Source: Methylorubrum populi (GTDB lineage Bacteria > Pseudomonadota > Alphaproteobacteria > Rhizobiales > Beijerinckiaceae). Taken from it: 64,000 nucleotides of DNA. Position 1 is the first letter of the stretch; each line of letters opens with the position of its first letter. Where the stretch lies: positions 91,266 through 155,265 of the forward strand of contig DYYG01000010.1 in NCBI GenBank assembly GCA_020741775.1, given 5' to 3'. The notes beneath the pieces are model-generated. The model worked only from the letters and a program-made list of their open reading frames with translations, searched no databases and had not been told where the DNA came from. The translations under genes and the position numbers were made by a program. Positions 1 through 7,823 of this stretch are shown here, piece after piece.

Positions 1-413
1 TCAACCTGGAACAGGCGCTCACCGCCGATCTAGGCCTGTTCGCCCGGGCGAGCGTCAATGACGGGCGCAATCAGAGCCTTTCCTTCACCGATATCGACGG
101 GTCGGTCTCGGGCGGCCTGTCGCTCAAGGGGACGGCCTGGGGCCGCCCGCAGGACACGGTCGGCATCGGCGCCTCCGCCAACCGGATCTCACCCTCGCAC
201 CGCGCCTATTTCGACAATGGCGGCCTCGGGCTGCTCCTCGGCGACGGGCGGCTGAACTACGCGCCGGAACGGGCGGTCGAGGTCTATTATGCGCTGAACC
301 TGACGAAGGCGGTCACCGTGTCCTTCGATTACCAGCATGTCGAGAATCCGGGCTACAACCGCGACCGCGGCCCCGCCGACTTCCTCGGCACCCGGCTGCA
401 CGCCGATTTCTGA
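1..413 (+). CDS. OprB-family carbohydrate-selective porin, C-terminal part
   Basis: The open frame runs in from the left edge and gives about 136 residues ending in HADF, so the C-terminal residue is the aromatic Phe usual for outer-membrane beta-barrels. The text has alternating strand-like segments and the phrases RAYFDNGGLG, AVEVYYALNLTKAVTVSFD and FDYQHVENPGYNRDRGP. The last of these matches the end of OprB-type porins, which let sugars diffuse across the outer membrane. Only the C-terminal third is present; the start, signal peptide and pore constriction lie outside the window. The family call comes from these recognised phrases. Confidence 0.75.
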   Translation, partial: NLEQALTADLGLFARASVNDGRNQSLSFTDIDGSVSGGLSLKGTAWGRPQDTVGIGASANRISPSHRAYFDNGGLGLLLGDGRLNYAPERAVEVYYALNLTKAVTVSFDYQHVENPGYNRDRGPADFLGTRLHADF

Positions 414-491
414 GCCGTTCGCCCGACCGCACAGGCTTCCGAAGACGCCGCCCCGCGAGAAGCCAAGGCGGCGCTTCCCATCCCATGCCGC

Positions 492-1007
492 TTACCGCGT
501 CACGTAGACCTGCGTTCCGACCGAGACGCGCTCGATCAGATCCGAGATGTCGTGATTGTACATGCGGATGCAGCCATAAGAAGCATAGGTGCCAATCGAA
601 CTCGGCCGGTTGGTGCCGTGGATCGCGTATTCGCCGCCGCGCAGGGTCATGGCCGCGACGCCCATCGGATTGCTCGGCGAGCCGCCGCGAATGAGGTTCG
701 GCAGTCGCGGGTTATCGCGCTTGACTTCGGAGGGCGGCGACCAGTCCGGCCGGTAATACTTGCCGTCGATCTCGGTGGAGCCGCTCCATTGCTTGCCCGG
801 TCTGCCGACAGCCACCGGATAACGGATCGCCGTGCCGTCACCGTTGACGAGGTAGAGCCGGCGCTCGCTCGTGCTCACCACGATGGAGCCCGGCGCAACC
901 CCTTGCGAGAATGGCACGATCTCCCGCGCCTGCGCAGACCCGAGCGCGCACAGCATTCCCACGAGCGCGCCCGCAAGACGCGCCCTATACCGGTCTATTC
1001 CGAACAT
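492..1007 (-). CDS. L,D-transpeptidase (YkuD domain), exported
   Basis: A 171-residue protein that starts MFGIDRYRARLAGALVGMLC and has a cleavable signal peptide ending near AQA. The YkuD catalytic signature is seen as HGTNRPSSIGTYASYGCIRM, containing the His and the nucleophilic Cys of SxGCIRM. Family members form 3-3 peptidoglycan cross-links or attach proteins to peptidoglycan in the periplasm. The start was placed at the second Met of the open frame because it begins the signal peptide and has a GGAAAGG ribosome site about nine bases upstream. It is transcribed alone, convergent with the porin gene. It lacks a separate LysM or binding domain, so it is a minimal catalytic-domain version. 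Confidence 0.88.
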   Translation of the reverse strand: MFGIDRYRARLAGALVGMLCALGSAQAREIVPFSQGVAPGSIVVSTSERRLYLVNGDGTAIRYPVAVGRPGKQWSGSTEIDGKYYRPDWSPPSEVKRDNPRLPNLIRGGSPSNPMGVAAMTLRGGEYAIHGTNRPSSIGTYASYGCIRMYNHDISDLIERVSVGTQVYVTR

Positions 1008-1188
1008 CGAAGATCGCCTTTCCAAGCTGGAGCGTAACTGGCGAAGACGATCCAACGTTCCAGCTTGCTGCTCTGCTTTACGCGCGGCGAAAGGCGTGCG
1101 TCATGCACGCTCTCTTCGCGGCAGGGCGAATCCTCCGCTCAAGAATTAGGACAAATTGTAAGGAACGCCCGCTGCCTCGTCGTCAGGT

Positions 1189-1854
1189 TCAGCGCTCGTG
1201 CAGCTGCGCGGCATCCGGGCGGCGCGCCTGCCAACCGTGGCGGACGAGTTCAGGGTCGGCATGCTCCTCGACCGGCAGGCCGACGCAGAGATAGGCGACC
1301 AGATCCCAGGCCTCCGGCACGTCGAGGGCCTTGGCAATGACGGTGGGCTCAAGGATCGACACCCAGCCGACGCCGAGACCGTGGGCTCGGGCCGCCAGCC
1401 AAAAGGCGTGGACGCAGGCCGCCACCGAGCAGCGCAGCATGTCCGGCATGGTCGCCCGCCCGAGGCCGTGGCCGGCCTGAGTGGCGGAATCGCAAAACAC
1501 GGCGAGATGGACCGGCGCCTCGCGAAGCCCCGCCAGCTTCAGGCGGGCATAGAGGCTCCGCCGCTCGTCGGCGTAGCTGTCGCGGGCGGCGGCGTTGCAG
1601 CGCGCGAAGCTCTCGGCCACCTTGGCCCGCCGGTCCGCATCGGCCACGCGCACGAAGCGCCAGGGCTGGCTGTTGCCGACGGAGGGCGCCAGCGCCGCCA
1701 GATCGAGACAGGTGCGCAGGGTCGTCTCGTCGACCGGATCGCTGCGGAACCGCCGCACATCCCGCCGCCACGCCAGCAGGGTCGCGAGCTGGGCGCGAAA
1801 GGCGGCATCGAAGACCGGCGGATTTTCGAGGGCGGGTGAGACGGATTCGGACAT
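1189..1854 (-). CDS. bluB: 5,6-dimethylbenzimidazole synthase BluB
   Basis: 221-residue flavin enzyme of the nitroreductase fold. BluB breaks down reduced FMN with oxygen to make 5,6-dimethylbenzimidazole, the lower ligand of cobalamin. Diagnostic stretches are LLAWRRDVRRFRSDPVDE near the N-terminus, LAPSVGNSQPWRFVRV around residue 65, and LGVGWVSILEP near residue 165, which separate BluB from ordinary nitroreductases. I chose MSESVSPALE as start; an upstream Met would add 12 Ala/Gly-rich residues. The gene stands alone but an intrinsic terminator sits about 70 bases upstream on the same strand, suggesting control by attenuation. B12 demand is visible in the window as eutBC. A generic nitroreductase is the alternative. 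Confidence 0.87.
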   Translation of the reverse strand: MSESVSPALENPPVFDAAFRAQLATLLAWRRDVRRFRSDPVDETTLRTCLDLAALAPSVGNSQPWRFVRVADADRRAKVAESFARCNAAARDSYADERRSLYARLKLAGLREAPVHLAVFCDSATQAGHGLGRATMPDMLRCSVAACVHAFWLAARAHGLGVGWVSILEPTVIAKALDVPEAWDLVAYLCVGLPVEEHADPELVRHGWQARRPDAAQLHER

Positions 1855-2292
1855 CGCGCCGCTTGTCGCGCCACCGGGCCCGCCTGCCAAGCCGGCTGAC
1901 GCTCCGCACGGGATCGCGACATGAAAAAAGGGCGGCGCTCCGAAGAGGCCGCCTGAAGTCCTTGGGTCTCGAAACCTCCGAGTGTCGGTCCGACCGGGTC
2001 CGTGGCACCGCCCGAGGGCTGGGGAGCTCGGGTTTCGGGCGCCGCCGCGGTTGGCAAAACCGACGAGGTTTCAGGTCACAGTGAAAGCGTTTCGCGGTGT
2101 CCTTGGCAAGGCGGGATCGCGGCGAGACCATGGTCTTTGCCACCTCATCGTGCGGCGACGCACATGAGACTGGAGGGTTCCCGCAGATCCGGACTGCGCT
2201 GCATGGCCGGCGAAGCACCTTGCGGGCGCCGAATGCGAAGGCCATCATCTCTCCGCAGGCCGCGATCCGATGGCGCCGACAAGGGAGCGACG
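1855..2292. other. 438-base divergent intergenic region (bluB leader / DUF2794 upstream)
   Basis: This gap separates bluB (leftward) from the DUF2794 gene (rightward). No convincing reading frame was seen. The part next to bluB holds the leader terminator described separately. I looked for a cobalamin riboswitch on the bluB strand and saw only weak fragments (GGTGCCACGG, GGAGGTTTCGAGACC), not the full B12 box, so none is called. Confidence 0.4.
1924..1953 (-). terminator. Intrinsic terminator in the bluB leader (putative attenuator)
   Basis: On the bluB strand the sequence reads GGCGGCCTC-TTCG-GAGCGCCGCC followed by six T: a GC-rich stem capped by a TTCG tetraloop with a U-tract. It lies about 70 bases before the bluB start, and no gene on this strand lies just upstream that it could end. 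It therefore looks like a premature terminator in the leader, as in riboswitch or attenuator control. What would switch it is not visible. Confidence 0.6.
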
Positions 2293-2676
2293 ATGAGCGA
2301 GGGGCAGAACGTCGATTACCGCTCAAGCGAGCGGGACAGCTCATCGACCCCGCAGGTCATCCCCTTTCCATCCCCGGCCACACCGCAAGTCGCCTTCCAG
2401 CGCGACGAGCTGCGGACCATCTTCAACCTCTACGGCCGGCGCGTCGCCGAGGGCGAGTGGCGCGATTACGCCCTCGATTTCCGCCGAGACAAGGCGGTGT
2501 TCTCGATCTATCGCCGCACCTCCGAGATGCCGCTCTACCGGATCGAGAAGGATCCGAAGCTCGCCCGCCGCCAGGGCGCCTATGCGGTGATCGCGGCGAG
2601 CGGGCTGGTGATGAAGCGCGGCAACGACCTCGCCCGCGTCATCGGCGTGTTGGAGGGGCCGCTGCGGGCGGTGTGA
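2293..2676 (+). CDS. DUF2794 family protein
   Basis: 127-residue protein of unknown function. After a Ser/Pro-rich first 30 residues it carries the conserved DUF2794 core, LRTIFNLYGRRVAEGEWRDY, then MPLYRIEKDPKLARRQGAYA and a final MKRGNDLARVIGVLE. The family is widespread and nearly confined to alphaproteobacteria. The start was set at MSEGQNVDY, preceded by AAGGGAG, rather than further upstream in a longer open frame. It converges with eda only a few bases away. No signal peptide or membrane segment is seen, so it is probably cytoplasmic. Confidence 0.85.
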   Translation: MSEGQNVDYRSSERDSSSTPQVIPFPSPATPQVAFQRDELRTIFNLYGRRVAEGEWRDYALDFRRDKAVFSIYRRTSEMPLYRIEKDPKLARRQGAYAVIAASGLVMKRGNDLARVIGVLEGPLRAV

Positions 2677-2683
2677 AGCGGCC

Positions 2684-3298
2684 TCAGCCCCGCAGCCGGG
2701 CCGCCGCCTCCGCCAGACGCCGGATGACCGCGGGATCGGGCTTGCCCGCCGGCACCACCCAGCTGCCGCCGACGCAGAGCACGGACGGATGGGCGAGCCA
2801 CTCCCCGGCGCTCGTCTCGGTGATGCCGCCGGTAGGACAGAACCGCACCTGCCCGAAGGGCGCGGCCAGGGCCTTCAACGCCTTCAGCCCGCCGGCCGCT
2901 TCCGCCGGGAAGAACTTGAAGCGGTCGAGGCCGTGGTCCAGGCCGCGCATGATGTCGGCGGCGGTCGCCACACCCGGCAGGTAGGGCACTCCCGAAGCGA
3001 GGGCGGCCTCCGTCAACGGGGCGGTGAGACCAGGGCTGACGATGAACTTCGCGCCCGCGCCGACGGCAGCGTCGAGATCCCGCGCGTTCAGCACCGTGCC
3101 GGCGCCGACCACCGCCCCCTCGACACTGGCCATTGCCCGGATCACGTCCAAGGCGGCCGGCGTGCGCAGGGTGACTTCGAGGGCCGTCAGCCCTCCCCCG
3201 ACCAGAGCCTCGGCGATGCCCACCGCATCGGCGGCATCCTCCACCACCAGAACCGGGATGACAGGAACGGAGCGCATCAGCGTGTCGATGGTGCTCAT
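2684..3298 (-). CDS. eda: 2-dehydro-3-deoxy-phosphogluconate (KDPG) aldolase
   Basis: 204 residues. It splits KDPG into pyruvate and glyceraldehyde 3-phosphate, the last step of the Entner-Doudoroff route, in the cytoplasm. Class I aldolase features are visible: GLTALEVTLRTPAAL with the catalytic Glu, GAGTVLN, AKFIVSPG and the Schiff-base Lys within FKFFPAE near residue 130. MSTIDTLMRS is the start, with GGAGA about ten bases upstream. It follows edd on the same strand with a gap of about 150 bases, so the two are probably co-transcribed. KHG aldolase activity often accompanies this family. Confidence 0.93.
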   Translation of the reverse strand: MSTIDTLMRSVPVIPVLVVEDAADAVGIAEALVGGGLTALEVTLRTPAALDVIRAMASVEGAVVGAGTVLNARDLDAAVGAGAKFIVSPGLTAPLTEAALASGVPYLPGVATAADIMRGLDHGLDRFKFFPAEAAGGLKALKALAAPFGQVRFCPTGGITETSAGEWLAHPSVLCVGGSWVVPAGKPDPAVIRRLAEAAARLRG

Positions 3299-3454
3299 GG
3301 GGTTTCTCCACTCTCCGTGCTGTGTGTTCGGGTGTTGAGGATGCACGCCCCGCCGATGCGAGGAGTTGGCCGAAGCGATCCGGTGCGCGCCCTCTCCGGA
3401 AGAGGCCGTGCTGTCTGGATGGCTTCGCTCATGCTCGCAAGGACGGTGTGGCGG

Positions 3455-5284
3455 TCAAAGCCCCGCCGCCGCCAGCATCGCCGAGCCGCCGCGCTCGGCA
3501 TCGTCGGCGCCGTGGCGCATGAAGGCGAACAGCTCGCGGCCGGTGCCGAGGCCGGGCGGAGGCTGCACCGCATCCGCGCGCCCCTGCCACTCGGCCGGAT
3601 CGACCAGAACCTCCAACCGCCCCTCTTCGGCCGAGAGGCGGATCATGTCGCCGTCGCGGATGCGGCCGATCGGGCCGCCGCCGACCGCCTCGGGGCTGAC
3701 ATGGATCGCCGCCGGCACCTTGCCGGACGCGCCCGACATGCGCCCATCCGTGACGAGGGCGACCTTGAAGCCGCGATCCTGCAGGACGCCGAGCGGCGGC
3801 GTGAGCTTGTGCAATTCCGGCATGCCGTTAGCCCGCGGCCCCTGGAAGCGCACGACCACCACGACATCCCGCTCCAACTCCCCCGCCTTGAAGGCGGCGA
3901 TGACCTCGTCCTGATCGGAGAAGACGCGGGCCGGCGCCTGGATCGTGCGCCGCTCCGGCTCGACCGCGCTGGTCTTGAAGGTGGCGCGGCCGAGATTGCC
4001 CTTCACCAGCCGCATTCCGCCATCCGGCTGGAAAGGCCTTGCCGGCGGCCGCAGCATCGACTCGTCCAGCGGCTCGGCCGGCGCATCCTCGAAGGTCAGC
4101 TCGTCCCCCTCCCCTGCTAGCTTCGGGTCGCGGGCGTGGTCGCGCAGGCGGGTGCCGGCCACCGTGAGGATGTCGTCGTGCAGGAGGCCCGCATCGATCA
4201 GCGAAGCGATGACGTAGGACATGCCGCCGGCCGCGTGGAAATGGTTCACGTCGCCGGCGCCGTTCGGATAGACCCGGGCGATCAGCGGCACGACGCCTGA
4301 GAGCTGATCGAAATCCTCCCAGTCGATGACGATGCCGGCGGCCCGCGCCATGGCCGGCAGGTGGATCGCATGGTTGGTCGAGCCGCCGGTGGCGAGCAGG
4401 CCGACGATGGCGTTGACGATCGCCTTCTCGTCGATGCAGCGCCCGAGCGGGCGGTAATCGTTGCCCGACCAGCCGATCTCGGCGAGCCGGTGAATGGCCG
4501 AGCGCGTCACCGCCTGCCGCAGCCGCGTGCCGGGATTGATGAAGGAGGCGCCGGGCATGTGCAGGCCCATCACGTCCATCATCATCTGGTTGGAATTCGC
4601 CGTGCCGTAGAAGGTGCAGGTGCCGGCCCCGTGATAGGAAGCGGATTCGCTCTCCAGCAGCTCCTTCCGGCCGACCTTGCCCTCGGCATAGAGCTGGCGG
4701 ATGCGCTGCTTCTCCTTGTTGGCGAGGCCGGAGGGCATCGGGCCGGCCGGAATCAGGATCACCGGCAGGTGGCCGAAGCGCAGCGCCCCGATGATCAGGC
4801 CCGGCACGATCTTGTCGCAGATGCCGAGAAGCGCCGCCCCCTCGAACATGCCGTGGCTCAGGGCGACGGCCGTAGAGAGCGCGATGGTGTCGCGGGAGAA
4901 CAGCGACAGCTCCATGCCGCGCTGGCCCTGGGTGACGCCGTCGCACATGGCCGGCGTGCCGCCCGCGACCTGCGCCGTCGCGCCCACCTCGCGGGCGAAC
5001 AGCTTGATCTGCTCCGGATAGCGCCCGTAGGGCTGATGGGCCGAGAGCATGTCGTTATAGGCGGTGACGATGCCGATATTCATGGCCTTGCCGGCGATGA
5101 TCGCCGGCTTGTCCTCGCCCGAGGCCGCGAAGCCGTGGGCGAGGTTGCCGCAGGCGAGTTTCGGGCGGTGCACGCCCGCCTCGCGCTCCCGCTCGATCAG
5201 GTCGAGATAAGCGCGGCGGCTGTCGCGGGAGCGTGCGATCACGCGCTCGGTGACCGCGGCGACCTCGGGATGAAGCTCCGGCAT
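3455..5284 (-). CDS. edd: 6-phosphogluconate dehydratase
   Basis: 609-residue member of the IlvD/Edd dehydratase family that converts 6-phosphogluconate to KDPG using an iron-sulfur cluster. Seen are VTAYNDMLSAHQPYGRYPEQ, AQVAGGTPAMCDGVTQGQRG, GICDKIVPGLIIGALRFGH and GAGTCTFYGTANSNQMMMD, the Edd versions of the family Cys motifs. The length and the following eda gene point to Edd rather than dihydroxy-acid dehydratase; the true ilvD is elsewhere in the window and is clearly different. A near-perfect LacI-type palindrome lies about 100 bases upstream, so sugar-responsive control is likely. Confidence 0.93.
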   Translation of the reverse strand: MPELHPEVAAVTERVIARSRDSRRAYLDLIEREREAGVHRPKLACGNLAHGFAASGEDKPAIIAGKAMNIGIVTAYNDMLSAHQPYGRYPEQIKLFAREVGATAQVAGGTPAMCDGVTQGQRGMELSLFSRDTIALSTAVALSHGMFEGAALLGICDKIVPGLIIGALRFGHLPVILIPAGPMPSGLANKEKQRIRQLYAEGKVGRKELLESESASYHGAGTCTFYGTANSNQMMMDVMGLHMPGASFINPGTRLRQAVTRSAIHRLAEIGWSGNDYRPLGRCIDEKAIVNAIVGLLATGGSTNHAIHLPAMARAAGIVIDWEDFDQLSGVVPLIARVYPNGAGDVNHFHAAGGMSYVIASLIDAGLLHDDILTVAGTRLRDHARDPKLAGEGDELTFEDAPAEPLDESMLRPPARPFQPDGGMRLVKGNLGRATFKTSAVEPERRTIQAPARVFSDQDEVIAAFKAGELERDVVVVVRFQGPRANGMPELHKLTPPLGVLQDRGFKVALVTDGRMSGASGKVPAAIHVSPEAVGGGPIGRIRDGDMIRLSAEEGRLEVLVDPAEWQGRADAVQPPPGLGTGRELFAFMRHGADDAERGGSAMLAAAGL

Positions 5285-5680
5285 GGCTTTCGCCTCGTTC
5301 GCATATCGACGGCACGGGCGTTCCCGTGCGGACGGGATTTGCCCCTCCTTAACACGAAGCAGCTGCCCATCGCATCACAGCTGTGAGAACGTTTTCACCA
5401 ACCTGAGCGACATTGTATCGATCATGAAATTCTCGGTTGCAGATCCGGTCCGGCGGGGATCGTGATGCCGCTGAGGCACGGCTCTCCGGCCGCGAAGGTC
5501 CGGGCACTCGGCATGTGGCCGCCTTCAGCCCCACCGCAAGGCCAAGTTGGCTGGAGAGGCAGGAACGATGCGATCGGATGTCCCAGCCTGACCATCACCG
5601 TAAGCAAAAGCGCCACCGCGTGGTCCGTGACCATCACGATGGCGCTCTGACAGACGCAAGGGCTCGATCGGCGGCGTGCC
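5285..5680. other. 396-base intergenic region upstream of edd
   Basis: Lies between the edd start and the hslO stop, both leftward. It holds the LacI-like operator and probably the edd promoter. No credible gene was found; open frames here lack ribosome sites and family similarity. Confidence 0.4.
5383..5398. promoter_or_regulatory. LacI/PurR-like operator upstream of edd
   Basis: The site reads GTGAGAACGTTTTCAC, an inverted repeat with a single mismatched pair around a central CG, the pattern of LacI-family operators. A second overlapping perfect palindrome, CACAGCTGTG, adjoins it. The site is about 100 bases upstream of the edd start codon, fitting a repressor of the Entner-Doudoroff genes. 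The regulator itself is not in this window. Confidence 0.6.
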
Positions 5681-6691
5681 TCACGCCCCCGGCGCGGTGG
5701 CGATCTCCCGCTCCACCTCGGCCGGATCGAGGACGTAGCGGCGCGAGCAGAACTCGCAGGTGATGGCGATGGTGCCGTCATCCGCCACCATGTCCCGGCG
5801 TTCCTCCGTCGAGAACGAGCGGATCATGCCCATCACCCGCTCCTGCGAGCAGCGGCAGCGCTCGATGATCGTCTGGGCATCGAACACCCGCACGCCGCGC
5901 TCGTGGAACAGCCGATAGAGCAACCGCTCGCTCGACACCGCCGGATCGACCAATTCGTGATCCTCCACGGTGTTCACGAGGCTGCGCGCCTCGACCCAGG
6001 CATCCTCCTCGCCCGGAGCACCGGTCAGGATCTCGTGCCCCTCCGGCGCATCGCCGGGCGGCAGATCGGCCTGGCGCATCCGGTCGGGCGAGGTCGGCAG
6101 GAACTGAACGAGCAGGCCGCCCGCGCGCCAGCGGCTCTCGGCCCCCTCCATCTGCTCGGCGACGGCGAGGCGCACCAGGGTCGGGATCTGCTCGGATTGC
6201 CGGAAATACTGGTGGGCGGCCTCTTCCAGGCTCTGCCCCTCCAGCGCCACCACACCCTGGTAGCGGCTCTGGGTCGAGCCCTGGTCGATGGTCATGGCGA
6301 GGTGGCCCTGGCCCATCAGGTCGGCGGCGCGGGCCTTCGGGCCGAGGGCCGCGACGGGCTCCGCCTCGAAACGGGCGGTGGCGCGCAGACGGTCGGGCGC
6401 CTCGAAATCCACCACCAGCATGCCGACCGGCCCGTCGGTCTTGGTCTGGAGCTGGAAGCGGCCTTCGAGCTTCAGCGAGGAGCCGAGCAGCACGGTCAGC
6501 GCCGCCGCCTCGCCGATCAGCCGGGCCACGGCATCGGGATAGCCGTGACGGCGCAGGATGGTGTCGATTGACGGTCCGAGCCGCACCGCGCGGCCCCGTA
6601 GGTCCAGCGGCTCGACGGCGAAAGGCAGCACGGCGTCATCCCCGCCTTCGAGGGACGCGGCCGTGGAAGAAGAAACGTGTCCGGAGCTCAT
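5681..6691 (-). CDS. hslO: Hsp33 redox-regulated holdase chaperone
   Basis: 336 residues. Hsp33 is a cytoplasmic chaperone switched on when a zinc site made of four cysteines is oxidised. The four Cys are visible near the C-terminus as RCRCSQERVMG (Cys-X-Cys) and CEFCSRRYV (Cys-X-X-Cys). The N-terminal part shows the typical GRAVRLGPSIDTILRRHGYP and LGSSLKLEGRFQLQ. Length is slightly above the bacterial norm (about 290), mainly from an acidic N-terminal tail. It appears to be transcribed alone. Confidence 0.93.
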   Translation of the reverse strand: MSSGHVSSSTAASLEGGDDAVLPFAVEPLDLRGRAVRLGPSIDTILRRHGYPDAVARLIGEAAALTVLLGSSLKLEGRFQLQTKTDGPVGMLVVDFEAPDRLRATARFEAEPVAALGPKARAADLMGQGHLAMTIDQGSTQSRYQGVVALEGQSLEEAAHQYFRQSEQIPTLVRLAVAEQMEGAESRWRAGGLLVQFLPTSPDRMRQADLPPGDAPEGHEILTGAPGEEDAWVEARSLVNTVEDHELVDPAVSSERLLYRLFHERGVRVFDAQTIIERCRCSQERVMGMIRSFSTEERRDMVADDGTIAITCEFCSRRYVLDPAEVEREIATAPGA

Positions 6692-6929
6692 GGGCTCTCC
6701 GTATCCGGGCTGGATGGCAAGAGGGCAAGAGGGGGGGCAGGAGGGGCGCGCGCGACGGCGCGCATCGCGCCGGACCGGCGGGAGCGCGCGGACCGGCTTG
6801 CCTCCTCGATTGCCCTCATATGGGGGTCAAGACGCGCGGGCGCGAGGTCGGGACCCAATGTCCGCCGACGGGATCATCACCTAAACTTTAGAAAGCCGGC
6901 CGTAGAAGCGGGAAGAGACACCCCTCGGG

Positions 6930-7823
6930 ATGTTTTCGATATCCTCGTCGCATGACGTGCACGGGGCCAGAGTGACTTCTTCCCTCACCATCCTCGTCGC
7001 CGATCCGGACGAGGAAACACGACTGGCCCTTTCAGAGGCGATCAGGCGGCTCGCCCCCGACGCTGTGCTCGTCGAGGCGGCAGACGGGGTCGCGCTCAAC
7101 CGAGCTCTCAGCGAGACAAGCATCGACGTCCTCTTCATCGACGTGCTGCTGCCCCAGACCAATGGAGCCGATATCCGGGGCTGGCGCGAGGCAGGAAACC
7201 CGCAGGGTCTCATCGTCCTCGTCACCGACATGCTCGCCCCCCAATGGTCCTCCATCGCCACGTGCATCGGCGCCTACGACGTCATGCTCAAACCGCTGGG
7301 TGATCGCCCGATCACCCGCATCCTCGATGCCAGCCGGATCCTGTCCCGTTCCCTGGACCTGCTCATCGTCGATCCCGGGCAAACCACGCGCAGGCTGATG
7401 CGCAAGCTGCTCGGCCAGAGTCACTTCTCGTTCCGGATTTCCGAGGCTGCCGGAGGGCCGGAGGCGGTGCGGCTCATCGAGCGGCAATCGCTCGACCTTG
7501 CCATCGTCGAGATGGACCTTCCCGATTACTCCGCCCTCGAAGTCGCCTGCCGCATCAACGACCGCCATCCCGCCGCCCGGATCCTGATGACCGGAAGGCG
7601 GATCGAGGAAGGCGTCGAGCGGCAACTGGCGACCTTCGGCGCCTCGGGCTTCCTGCCCAAGCCGTTTCAGTTCTTCGACATCGACAAGGCCGTGCATCAG
7701 AGCTTCGGGCTCTGGCACCCCTATCTCATCAACGCGCTCAAGCGCGAGAACCTGCTCGCCGCCGAGCCCACCATGGCGTCCCCGGTCACGGCGAGCCCGC
7801 CGAGGCGAGCGGGCCATCGGTGA
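6930..7823 (+). CDS. Tandem receiver-domain protein (two REC domains, no output domain)
   Basis: 297 residues with two CheY-like receivers, roughly residues 18-140 and 140-260, then a short disordered tail. The first receiver looks complete: acidic pocket in VADPDEETR, phospho-acceptor Asp in VLFIDVLLP, conserved Thr in LVTDM and Lys in MLKPL. In the second the acceptor position is Glu (LAIVEMDLP), while Lys is kept in LPKPF, so this domain probably cannot be phosphorylated normally. No DNA-binding or enzymatic domain is present. Its stop overlaps the start of the next gene (TGATG), so the two proteins are likely made together. A start some 14 codons later (GTG) is possible. Confidence 0.8.
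   Translation: MFSISSSHDVHGARVTSSLTILVADPDEETRLALSEAIRRLAPDAVLVEAADGVALNRALSETSIDVLFIDVLLPQTNGADIRGWREAGNPQGLIVLVTDMLAPQWSSIATCIGAYDVMLKPLGDRPITRILDASRILSRSLDLLIVDPGQTTRRLMRKLLGQSHFSFRISEAAGGPEAVRLIERQSLDLAIVEMDLPDYSALEVACRINDRHPAARILMTGRRIEEGVERQLATFGASGFLPKPFQFFDIDKAVHQSFGLWHPYLINALKRENLLAAEPTMASPVTASPPRRAGHR

Noticed and set aside
1855..2292. Cobalamin riboswitch upstream of bluB
   Set aside because: Only partial B12-box-like pieces were seen; the conserved core was not found, so only the terminator is listed.
3455..5284. edd as a second ilvD
   Set aside because: The Cys motifs and following eda indicate 6-phosphogluconate dehydratase; true ilvD is elsewhere.
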